Part shown: positions 1 to 4,598 of the stretch, in pieces
Layout: each line of letters begins with the position of its first letter
How positions within the stretch are numbered: position 1 is the stretch's first letter
From: Candidatus Methanophagales archaeon
Lineage (GTDB): Archaea > Halobacteriota > Syntropharchaeia > Alkanophagales > Methanospirareceae
Direction of reading: 5' to 3'
Assembly: GCA_021161765.1 (NCBI GenBank)
Contig: JAGGZZ010000178.1
Coordinates: 1 to 8,699 of the forward strand
Length of the DNA: 8,699 nt
The notes under the pieces: model-generated
What the model saw: the letters and a program-made list of their open reading frames with translations, nothing else
Database searches by the model: none
Told to the model about the DNA's origin: nothing
Position numbers and translations under genes: made by a program

Positions 1-245
1 CGTTTAAGGCACGGCTATTAGACAAAGAGAAGAAAGTAGTAAAGGAGACCACGGTGAGGGAGCTGGCGAACGAACTAAAAGAAACGAGCGAAAACGCGAA
101 AAGCGTGGTGTTTGACGGTGTGATAACGCAGCGAATCGTAGACCTCGCAAAGGATAAGGATTTGGACTATGTCGTAGGAATAAAAATGGGGGACGTGACT
201 AAAGTGCCCACCTCGCTGAAGATACTTACCGCAGACTCGGCCTAA
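1..245 (+). CDS. dnaG: Archaeal DnaG-like primase, C-terminal end (partial)
   Basis: The reading frame is open from base 3 to the TAA at 243-245, so only the last 80 or so residues are present and the gene continues off the left edge. The tail reads ...AKSVVFDGVITQRIVDLA...DYVVGIKMGDVTKVPTSLKILTA..., which matches my memory of the conserved C-terminus of archaeal DnaG (TOPRIM-domain protein; associates with the archaeal exosome and has primase activity in vitro). The TOPRIM catalytic residues lie outside the window. A GTG at 54 is internal and not the true start, because the upstream codons (F-K-A-R-L-L-D-K-E-K-K...) continue the same family sequence. It is convergent with the PAC2 gene; the gap holds a hairpin repeat. 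Confidence 0.85.
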   Translation, partial: FKARLLDKEKKVVKETTVRELANELKETSENAKSVVFDGVITQRIVDLAKDKDLDYVVGIKMGDVTKVPTSLKILTADSA

Positions 246-282
246 TGGAATGGCACTATCTAAAAATCCCATGAGATTTATC

Positions 283-383
283 ACCGCGGAGAGCGCGAAA
301 TTAGAGGTTTAGTTTATTAGCGGTTCAGCTCGTTAGCTAAACATCCAAACCGCTAAACCGCTATCTTCTGTGTGCTCTGCGGT
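283..383. repeat. Repeat family B, copy 1 (hairpin-forming intergenic repeat)
   Basis: This 101-bp element has imperfect inverted ends (ACCGCGGAG at 283-291 against CTCTGCGGT at 375-383, 8 of 9 paired). Inside is a perfect 9-bp inverted repeat, TTAGCGGTT (317-325) and AACCGCTAA (348-356), with a 22-nt loop. A second copy lies at 6667-6775; the two share a 45-bp identical run (299-343 and 6683-6727). Copy 1 lacks an 8-bp insertion (CCCTCTAA) found in copy 2. It fills the convergent gap between dnaG and the PAC2 gene, where a transcript-end function is possible. No coding potential was seen. Confidence 0.85.
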
Positions 384-419
384 GAAATTTTGGTGTTTGG
401 GATTCGTGATTTCTTGAAC

Positions 420-1178
420 TTATCGAATGTATCCCAATTCCTCTTCACGAGTCCTTGGAATCTGTGCTTGCTCCATCTCCTTCAGTCGTTCGACAACCTT
501 TTCCATCTCTTCTGCACGGTCTTCCAATGCCTGCATAGGTATTTCAAGATTCAATGCATTACCAAGGATTTTGAGCACTGCTTGCGCACTTTTGGGGTCT
601 ACCAGATACCCTGAGGTGAGACCGAGCAAACAAACTGCAGGGATACCTCTCTGCCCCCCAAGACCTAATAGAAGTCCTGATGCACCCACGATACTGCCCC
701 CTGGCTCTTCCTCCCTGAATTCTACACCGTATTTCTTCATCTCCTCTACAAGTTCAGCATCATTCACAGCTCCAAGCACCATTTGCTTTTCCACGAGCTG
801 ACCTATTCCATAACCACCAAGCGTGTATATACGCGAAACGCCGTATTGCTGCGCGAGGTCAAGAAGCGTCTCAGTTATAAGATAATGCCCCTCGTTTGTA
901 ACGCTCTGCTGGTCACCACTGACGATTAACAAATCCAGATTCTTTGATTTCCATGCATATACCTCGTTTTTGCATAATCTGACCGTTCCATCGTCATTTA
1001 CCAATACCTGAGGGGGAAAATGCCACGAATAAATTTCCACTATCCTCTCGGCGCCCAGCTCATGTATTATATGCTCAGCTACCAATTTACCCACGTTTCC
1101 TACGCCCGGAAGCCCTTCTATCAGTATGGGCTTGTTCAGTTTCACCTTCTTTAGCTCATGCACTTCTATCTCGTTCAT
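420..1178 (-). CDS. PAC2-family proteasome assembly chaperone (PbaA/PbaB-like)
   Basis: This 252-residue protein begins MNEIEVHELKKVKLNKPI and has the family signature LIEGLPGVGNVGKLVAEH at about residues 19-36, followed by an alternating beta/alpha fold with glycine-rich stretches (LGGYGIGQL; GASGLLLGLGGQRGIP). The last 38 residues are charged and helical (EDRAEEMEKVVERLKEMEQ), likely a coiled coil, ending in ELGYIR. PAC2-family proteins in archaea help assemble proteasome alpha rings; the exact paralogue cannot be decided from sequence alone. The ATG at 1178 lies inside the 3' end of Nop10 (23-nt overlap), so the two are cotranscribed and probably translationally coupled. The position next to Nop10, aIF2-alpha and S27e is the standard archaeal arrangement. 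Confidence 0.9.
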   Translation of the reverse strand: MNEIEVHELKKVKLNKPILIEGLPGVGNVGKLVAEHIIHELGAERIVEIYSWHFPPQVLVNDDGTVRLCKNEVYAWKSKNLDLLIVSGDQQSVTNEGHYLITETLLDLAQQYGVSRIYTLGGYGIGQLVEKQMVLGAVNDAELVEEMKKYGVEFREEEPGGSIVGASGLLLGLGGQRGIPAVCLLGLTSGYLVDPKSAQAVLKILGNALNLEIPMQALEDRAEEMEKVVERLKEMEQAQIPRTREEELGYIR

Positions 1179-1323
1179 ATTTCATCATCCTTCTGTATTT
1201 CCCATACGGGTCTTTAGGGGAAAATCTTGGAGGCGTTATTTCCTTCGTTCTTCGCCCACACCTCTCACAGACCTCTTTCAGCGTATATTCCCCGCACGCC
1301 TCACATTTTCTTATCTTTGACAT
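1156..1323 (-). CDS. nop10: H/ACA RNP component Nop10
   Basis: This 55-residue protein was read directly from the minus strand. It starts MSKIRKCEACGEYTLKEVC and ends RRMMKYERDRSA. Cysteines 7, 10, 19 and 22 form the CxxC...CxxC zinc site of archaeal Nop10, and the stretch TPPRFSPKDPYGKYRR is the family's conserved linker that contacts the pseudouridine synthase Cbf5. Length is typical of the family. Nop10 stabilises Cbf5 in guide-RNA-directed pseudouridylation of rRNA. Its stop codon (1156-1158) lies inside the PAC2 coding region, giving a 23-nt overlap. A TATA-like box at 1338-1347 sits only about 15 nt upstream of the ATG, with no clear Shine-Dalgarno site, so the mRNA is probably leaderless or nearly so. 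Confidence 0.93.
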   Translation of the reverse strand: MSKIRKCEACGEYTLKEVCERCGRRTKEITPPRFSPKDPYGKYRRMMKYERDRSA

Positions 1324-1337
1324 AAATATTTTTTATG

Positions 1338-1347
1338 GTATATAAAG
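1338..1347 (-). promoter_or_regulatory. TATA-like box for nop10-PAC2
   Basis: On the minus strand this reads CTTTATATAC, a strong archaeal TATA-type sequence. The same box with nearly the same upstream context (GTCTTAAATAGAAG, then AAGTTAT) occurs at 7130-7139 before the AbrB-type gene. Spacing to the nop10 ATG (1323) is short for the usual TATA-to-start-site distance of about 25 nt. The transcript would therefore be leaderless, or the spacing is unusual. Confidence 0.6.
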
Positions 1348-1367
1348 CATAACTTACTTCTATTTAA

Positions 1368-1446
1368 GACACTGATTTACGCAGATTTATTTTACTTTAA
1401 CCATGTTGATTCTTATCATCTGTGTCCATCTGCGTTAATCTGTGTC
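1368..1446. repeat. Repeat family A, copy 1 (79-bp element with 17-bp inverted ends)
   Basis: The left end GACACTGATTTACGCAG (1368-1384) and right end CTGCGTTAATCTGTGTC (1430-1446) are inverted repeats matching at 15 of 17 positions. The AT-rich middle is not conserved. A second copy at 7160-7237 has the same ends and the same adjacent TATA-containing flank. It fills most of the 173-nt gap between aIF2-alpha and nop10. The size and ends resemble a MITE-like or palindromic intergenic element; no transposase is encoded. The TATA-bearing flank at about 1331-1367 is also shared between copies. Confidence 0.8.
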
Positions 1447-1496
1447 TATAATTCATTTTCTGTTTTATTGAAAAAATGCTCAAAAAAAGTCAAGCT

Positions 1497-2312
1497 TTAA
1501 GAAGATTTTCTGTAAAACTTCCCGGTTCCTTCTTTACTCTTTACCTCTTCAATGGCCGCATTAGCCGCGTCACTTAATACGTTCTCTGCCTTTTTATAAT
1601 CGGGTGCGGTAACACGTATCTTATATCTCGGTGCCGCTATGTAGGAACATTCCACCTTGACGCCATTGGTGTTTGTGTTTGTACCAGCCACCTTTTCCGC
1701 CTTCTTCAGCGCCTTTTTTATTATTTCCACACCGTCAGACAGGGGGCAGGTTAGCTCTACATAGCCCGATATTTGCACTGACGGGATTTTAACGTTCGTA
1801 ACTGCCACTTCGTGTATGGCATCTACAGATTCAGGATTTATTCCAAGCGGAGTCAGTGCTTCTTTGCCTACCTTTACAACCTCTACAAACGCATCGTATA
1901 AACTGCCGTACGTATCCACTAATTTCCGCTCAACCTCATCGAGTTCCTCACTGCCGATTTTGACGGCGGTAGATGACGAAAGAGCAAGCGAGAGCAGATT
2001 CTTTACTTTCTTCTCTCGTTTCCACTCTTTTATCCTCTCCTTTTTTTGACTTTCCTTTACCGCCTTTAGTGATAGGTCTATATGCCCTCTCTGTGCATCC
2101 ACGTGCAGCACTTTACATACGATCTTCTGCCCTTCCCGGACATAATCCCGGAGATGTTTCACCCAGCCAGAAGATACCGCAGAGATATGAATCAGCCCTT
2201 CCTTCCCTCCGTATTCCTCGAGCCCGACGAACACCCCGAAGGTCTTAAGCTCTTTTACCGTGCAAACTACAAACTCATCCTTCTCTGGCCATTCTTCCCT
2301 TATTATTTCCAT
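1497..2312 (-). CDS. eif2a: Translation initiation factor aIF2 subunit alpha
   Basis: This 271-residue protein has the three-part layout of archaeal eIF2-alpha. An S1 RNA-binding domain covers about residues 10-85 (CTVKELKTFGVFVGLEEY; GLIHISAVSSGWVKHLRDYV). A helical middle spans about 86-175, and a C-terminal alpha/beta domain that binds the gamma subunit spans about 176-266 (KCSY-like core VECSYIAAPRYKIRVTAPDYKKAE). Ser47-Ser48 in the S1 loop fall where eukaryotic Ser51 and archaeal Ser48 are reported to be phosphorylated. It forms the aIF2 heterotrimer with gamma (encoded here at 4599-5825) and beta (not in this window). It lies 33 nt after S27e, and the S27e stop codon is in the same reading frame. 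Confidence 0.95.
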   Translation of the reverse strand: MEIIREEWPEKDEFVVCTVKELKTFGVFVGLEEYGGKEGLIHISAVSSGWVKHLRDYVREGQKIVCKVLHVDAQRGHIDLSLKAVKESQKKERIKEWKREKKVKNLLSLALSSSTAVKIGSEELDEVERKLVDTYGSLYDAFVEVVKVGKEALTPLGINPESVDAIHEVAVTNVKIPSVQISGYVELTCPLSDGVEIIKKALKKAEKVAGTNTNTNGVKVECSYIAAPRYKIRVTAPDYKKAENVLSDAANAAIEEVKSKEGTGKFYRKSS

Positions 2313-2345
2313 GATGGTTCCGTATGATATTTTAAATGTGACTAT

Positions 2346-2531
2346 TCACTCAAAGACGTTTATTATCCTGCTTTTTATCTCTGCTTTTCCTCCTTTCGGC
2401 ACAACCAGGGTTCTCCCGCAGACGTTACATTTTACACTCGTGGATGCATGATCAAAAACGACCTGCTCATTTTCGCAATCGTCACACTTCACCATTATAA
2501 ACCTGCTTCTCGTTTTCTTCTCGTTTTTCAT
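2346..2531 (-). CDS. rps27e: Small ribosomal subunit protein eS27
   Basis: This 61-residue protein contains the family core RFIMVKCDDCENEQVVFDHA and CNVCGRTLVVPKGGKA. Cys16, Cys19, Cys35 and Cys38 form the zinc ribbon of S27e, a protein of the small ribosomal subunit. The ATG at 2531 follows a purine-rich stretch containing GGAGAAGG; a second ATG at codon 13 is less likely because KKTRSRF is conserved in the family. It is the first gene of the minus-strand run S27e, aIF2-alpha, Nop10, PAC2. In many archaea L44e precedes it; here that position is an AT-rich intergenic region with a palindromic TATA box. Confidence 0.95.
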   Translation of the reverse strand: MKNEKKTRSRFIMVKCDDCENEQVVFDHASTSVKCNVCGRTLVVPKGGKAEIKSRIINVFE

Positions 2532-2586
2532 TTTATGCCCGCCTTCTCCTTCTATTGAAGATATCTTGTTTTCTTTAATAAGAGTT

Positions 2587-2596
2587 ACTTATAAGT
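2587..2596. promoter_or_regulatory. Palindromic TATA-like box in divergent region
   Basis: ACTTATAAGT is a perfect 10-bp palindrome between two divergent genes. It lies about 56 nt upstream of the S27e ATG on the minus strand and about 78 nt upstream of the small plus-strand gene at 2674. Being symmetric it could serve either direction or both. No other convincing TATA box was seen in this 142-nt gap. Confidence 0.45.
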
Positions 2597-2673
2597 TTAA
2601 GAAGGTTCGATTCCTTAAAGAAAAATGATAATTTGCTTATGATAAGAAAAGATAAAAAAGGGGGATAATAGCA

Positions 2674-2922
2674 ATGGAAAACTACCTATTAAAACACTCG
2701 CAGGAAAGTTACGTTACCGTGGGAGATGGGTCGCTGATAAAGGTCTATATTCATGATGTCCGAGTTCGTATTGCCGATAAAGAATTTGAAGTGGCAGTTG
2801 GATTTTCTCGGCATCTGGGCATTGGCTTTAATGTCATAGGCAGATTAAACATTTTTGAAAGGTTTACGATTTGCTTTGACGAATCAGAAAAGAGGATAGG
2901 GTTCTTTCTAAAGTCTGGCTGA
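2674..2922 (+). CDS. Small protein resembling the C-terminal half of a retropepsin-like aspartic protease
   Basis: This 82-residue protein has DGSLIKVYIHDVRVRIADKE, then FEVAVGF, then VIGRLNIFERFTICFDESEK. From memory this order (hydrophobic strands, 'R-I-x-D-K-E-F-E-V', then a '(L/I)GR-x-x-x-F-x-R-F-x-x-x-FDE' end) is that of the second half of short archaeal clan-AA proteases. The first half, with the catalytic D-T-G motif, is absent: the ORF starts too late and the upstream bases are AT-rich with stops. A GGGGGAT stretch eight bases before the ATG could be a ribosome binding site. It may be a decayed gene, or a small protein that kept only this lobe. It could also be an unrelated beta-rich protein; confidence in the family is moderate. 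Confidence 0.6.
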   Translation: MENYLLKHSQESYVTVGDGSLIKVYIHDVRVRIADKEFEVAVGFSRHLGIGFNVIGRLNIFERFTICFDESEKRIGFFLKSG

Positions 2923-2931
2923 GTGCAAATC

Positions 2932-2952
2932 TTTCTTTTTAAAAAAAAGAAA
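2932..2952. terminator. AT-only hairpin after the protease-like gene
   Basis: TTTCTTTTT (2932-2940) and AAAAAGAAA (2944-2952) form a 9-bp perfect inverted repeat with an AAA loop, starting 9 nt after the stop codon. The T-rich arm could help end transcription on the plus strand. Similar AT-only palindromes occur at 4414-4432 and near 7250. Function is inferred from position only. Confidence 0.3.
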
Positions 2953-2960
2953 ACCTGTGC

Positions 2961-2981
2961 TAAAAGAAAAAACAAAAAAAA
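2961..2981 (-). terminator. T-rich tract downstream of tRNA-Leu
   Basis: On the minus strand this is a nearly unbroken T tract interrupted by single bases. It is the first such tract reached by a transcript leaving tRNA-Leu. Archaeal RNA polymerase often stops at T runs, so this is a plausible end for the tRNA transcript, about 130 nt past the tRNA 3' end. Confidence 0.35.
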
Positions 2982-2982
2982 G

Positions 2983-2993
2983 TTTTATAAATA
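2983..2993 (+). promoter_or_regulatory. TATA-like box without an obvious gene
   Basis: TTTTATAAATA is a good archaeal TATA-type match. A start about 25 nt downstream would fall near 3012-3018. No ORF follows on the plus strand, only a structured stretch and then tRNA-Leu in antisense. It could drive a small RNA or be chance in AT-rich DNA. Confidence 0.3.
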
Positions 2994-3011
2994 ATCTTGT
3001 GAAATAAACCC

Positions 3012-3111
3012 TTTCATGGTTTTCTGGGAGCGTAGGCAGAGTTCACGATGTGCAATCTCGTGGTTAATAATTTTCGGAACAACTATAATCCCCAACAACC
3101 GGTAGAATTAT
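3012..3111. other. Unassigned structured stretch next to tRNA-Leu (possible small RNA)
   Basis: This non-coding stretch of about 100 nt is less AT-rich than its left flank and holds two hairpins. The first pairs CACGA with TCGTG (around 3044-3062). The second pairs ATAATTTTCGG (3067-3077) with CCGGTAGAATTAT (3099-3111), with a 2-nt bulge, one G-T pair and a 21-nt loop; it abuts the tRNA 3' end. A TATA-like box lies upstream on the plus strand, and on the minus strand the stretch would be the tRNA transcript's tail. I could not match box C/D or box H/ACA motifs, so no RNA family is claimed. Confidence 0.25.
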
Positions 3112-3194
3112 GCGGGGGGCGTGATTTGAACACGCGGACTCCTGCGAGACAGGGTCCTAAGCCCTGCGCCTTTTCCCAGCTCAGCAACCCCCGC
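3111..3194 (-). tRNA. tRNA-Leu (anticodon UAG)
   Basis: On the minus strand the acceptor arms GCGGGGG (3194-3188) and CCCCCGC pair fully, followed by discriminator A. The anticodon stem CAGGG/CCCTG encloses loop CTTAGGA, giving anticodon UAG at 3159-3157. The T arm is GCGTG-TTCAAAT-CACGC, and a long variable arm marks a class II leucine tRNA. CCA is not encoded and no intron is seen. G15 in the D arm is the archaeosine site (QueE pathway, gene at 5828-6622). G37 (base 3156) is the Trm5 site (gene at 7268-8170). Confidence 0.95.
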
Positions 3195-3239
3195 GCAAAT
3201 TAACCACTTCGCTTTTCCTTATTTCTCCGTCCCGGGCAT

Positions 3240-4397
3240 TCATCGAGCTTCACGCCTCAGCTCCCTTGCTATTACCATTCGCTGTATCTCTGACGTTCCA
3301 ACGACAATGCTAAGTATTTTTGCATCTCTGAAATACCTTTCCGCAGGACATCTCTTCGTGCAACCGTATCCTCCATGTATTTGCACTGCGTTCGTAGCGG
3401 CTCTAAGCGCAACTTCAGAGGCGTAAAGTTTTGCCATTGAGGCTTCTTTCGTGATTCGCTCACCTTTGCCCTTACCTTTATCCGCAAGATAAGCCGCCTT
3501 GTAGGTAAGCAATCTTGCGGCTTCTAACTCTACTGCCATATCAGCGAGCATAAATTGCACCGGCGGGAAATTGATGATAGGCTGAGAGAACTGTATTCGC
3601 TCGTTTGCGTACTTCTTTGAGGCGTCTAAGCAAGCTTGAGTGATACCGACACCTATGCTGCCTATTCCTATTCTATCCCGGTCCAGCGTAGCCATCGCTA
3701 TCTTGAATCCCTCTCCCTCGCCGCCCAGCCTGTTCTCTCCGGGAATCCTACAATCTTTGAACTCCATCCCGCCAACAACACAACCTCGCATGCCCATGAT
3801 ATCTTCGAAGTTAGCGAACGAGAACCCCTCGGTACCTTTTTCCACGATAAAAGCACTCATCCCGTCCCTCTTTTTGCTCTTGTCCGTGTATGCTAAAACC
3901 ACGTAGATGTCTGCAACGGCGGCATTCGTGATTAGCGCCTTTCTTCCATTCAGCACGTATTCTCCGCCTTGCTTAACCGCGGTTGTTTCGATAGAAGCGG
4001 GGTCCGACCCGGCAGAGGGTTCGGTTAAAGCAAAAGCACCTGATTTCTCGCCTGAGCACAGAGGTTTGAGGTATTTCTCCTTCTGCTCCTCGGAACCTGC
4101 GTAGTAGATGGGAAATGAGCAGATAAGTCCCGCAGCACTTAAGAAGCCTATGCTTGCGCTTGCGCTTGAAAGCTCCTCCGACACAAGCACGTAGCTCATC
4201 ATAGTTGCATCTGCACCGCCGTATTTCTTCGGGAAGGGTATTCCAAAAAGCTTTAGCTCTGCCATCCTCTGCGATATGTCCTGGGGTATCTTCCCTTTTC
4301 TGTCTATTTCTGCTGCCCGTGGTAACACTTCATCCACGGCAAACTGCCGGGCTATATGCCGAAACGCCTCCTCCTCTTCTTTTAACTCAAATTCCAT
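3240..4397 (-). CDS. Acyl-CoA dehydrogenase family flavoprotein
   Basis: This 385-residue protein is of standard length. The start chosen is the ATG at 4397, preceded five bases earlier by a strong GGAGG core; the longer open frame to 4553 adds 52 unusual Phe/Lys-rich residues and is rejected. The N-terminal helical domain leads to GAFALTEPSAGSD (about 120-132), the FAD/substrate signature. Then come GMRGCVVGGMEF, RIQFSQPI, and the C-terminal signature QIHGGYGCTK...ERYFRDAKI (about 339-360), ending GTSEIQRMVIARELRR. The usual catalytic Glu just before G-T-S-E-I-Q-R is Val366. The alternative position used by isovaleryl-CoA dehydrogenase holds Asp241 (LDRDR). It probably oxidises an acyl-CoA at the alpha-beta bond with electron-transfer flavoprotein, but the substrate is unknown. 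No beta-oxidation genes are adjacent. Confidence 0.92.
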   Translation of the reverse strand: MEFELKEEEEAFRHIARQFAVDEVLPRAAEIDRKGKIPQDISQRMAELKLFGIPFPKKYGGADATMMSYVLVSEELSSASASIGFLSAAGLICSFPIYYAGSEEQKEKYLKPLCSGEKSGAFALTEPSAGSDPASIETTAVKQGGEYVLNGRKALITNAAVADIYVVLAYTDKSKKRDGMSAFIVEKGTEGFSFANFEDIMGMRGCVVGGMEFKDCRIPGENRLGGEGEGFKIAMATLDRDRIGIGSIGVGITQACLDASKKYANERIQFSQPIINFPPVQFMLADMAVELEAARLLTYKAAYLADKGKGKGERITKEASMAKLYASEVALRAATNAVQIHGGYGCTKRCPAERYFRDAKILSIVVGTSEIQRMVIARELRREAR

Positions 4398-4398
4398 T

Positions 4399-4409
4399 TC
4401 CTCCTCCTC
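4399..4409 (-). promoter_or_regulatory. Strong Shine-Dalgarno of the acyl-CoA dehydrogenase
   Basis: On the minus strand the bases read GAGGAGGAGGA just before the ATG at 4397. The GGAGG core leaves a 5-nt spacer. This decides the start codon against the upstream in-frame start at 4553. Confidence 0.8.
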
Positions 4410-4413
4410 AAAC

Positions 4414-4486
4414 CTTTCTTTAAAAAAGAAAGCTTTACCAAAGAAACTATTTTTTGAAAAAGAAAGCTCTTTATCAAAGAAGAATA
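4414..4486. repeat. Direct repeat and AT hairpin in the acyl-CoA dehydrogenase leader
   Basis: Two degenerate direct repeats occur at 4422-4449 (core AAAAAAGAAAGCTTTACCAA) and 4456-4486 (core GAAAAAGAAAGCTCTTTATC), both followed by CAAAGAA. CTTTCTT (4414-4420) and AAGAAAG (4426-4432) form a 7-bp hairpin with a 5-nt loop just upstream of the Shine-Dalgarno site. On the minus strand this lies in the presumed 5' leader. The AT-rich block at about 4484-4496 may hold the promoters for one or both divergent genes. Confidence 0.5.
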
Positions 4487-4515
4487 AATAAAAAGTTAGC
4501 GAGTGTGGATTGTCC

Positions 4516-4542
4516 GGTGTGAGTATCTTTAACTCTAACACC
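4516..4542. promoter_or_regulatory. Stem-loop upstream of aIF2-gamma
   Basis: GGTGT-GAGT (4516-4524) pairs with ACTC-TA-ACACC (4532-4542): two short stems of 5 and 4 bp around a 2-nt bulge with a 7-nt loop. A short tandem, CCTCAAA twice (4541-4554), follows. It lies 28 nt before the GGGAGG site of the aIF2-gamma gene, in the likely 5' leader or operator region. A role is inferred only from position. Confidence 0.35.
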
Positions 4543-4569
4543 TCAAACCTCAAACATATCTCTTAACAA

Positions 4570-4586
4570 GGGAGGCAAGCAAAACG
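4570..4586 (+). promoter_or_regulatory. Shine-Dalgarno and probable ACG start of aIF2-gamma
   Basis: GGGAGG (4570-4575) is followed after 8 nt by ACG (4584-4586), in frame with the gene. The next codons read K-K-P-A-V-N-I-G-M-V-G, which resembles the usual N-terminus of archaeal aIF2-gamma. The first standard start codon, GTG at 4599, is 23 nt from the Shine-Dalgarno site, too far for normal use. Confidence 0.55.
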
Positions 4587-4598
4587 AAAAAACCTGCG

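Noticed and set aside
283..383. Repeat B or A as a CRISPR array
   Set aside because: Each family has a single copy per site with no regular spacers.
427..801. Plus-strand open frame of 124 codons
   Set aside because: It lies antisense inside the PAC2 gene, is Ser/Pro-rich and matches no family; a shadow of the real gene.
2312..2346. Possible readthrough fusion of S27e and aIF2-alpha, which share a frame across 11 codons
   Set aside because: The stop is a normal TGA and both proteins have complete family-length ends; being in the same frame is expected one time in three.
3012..3111. Box C/D or H/ACA guide RNA
   Set aside because: No RTGATGA and CTGA box pair and no ACA box at the right distance from a suitable hairpin was found, so only an unassigned structured stretch is reported.
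4398..4553. N-terminal extension of the acyl-CoA dehydrogenase frame to an ATG at 4553
   Set aside because: It adds 52 Phe/Lys-rich residues encoded by AT-rich repeats, while the ATG at 4397 has a strong Shine-Dalgarno site and the family-like N-terminus.
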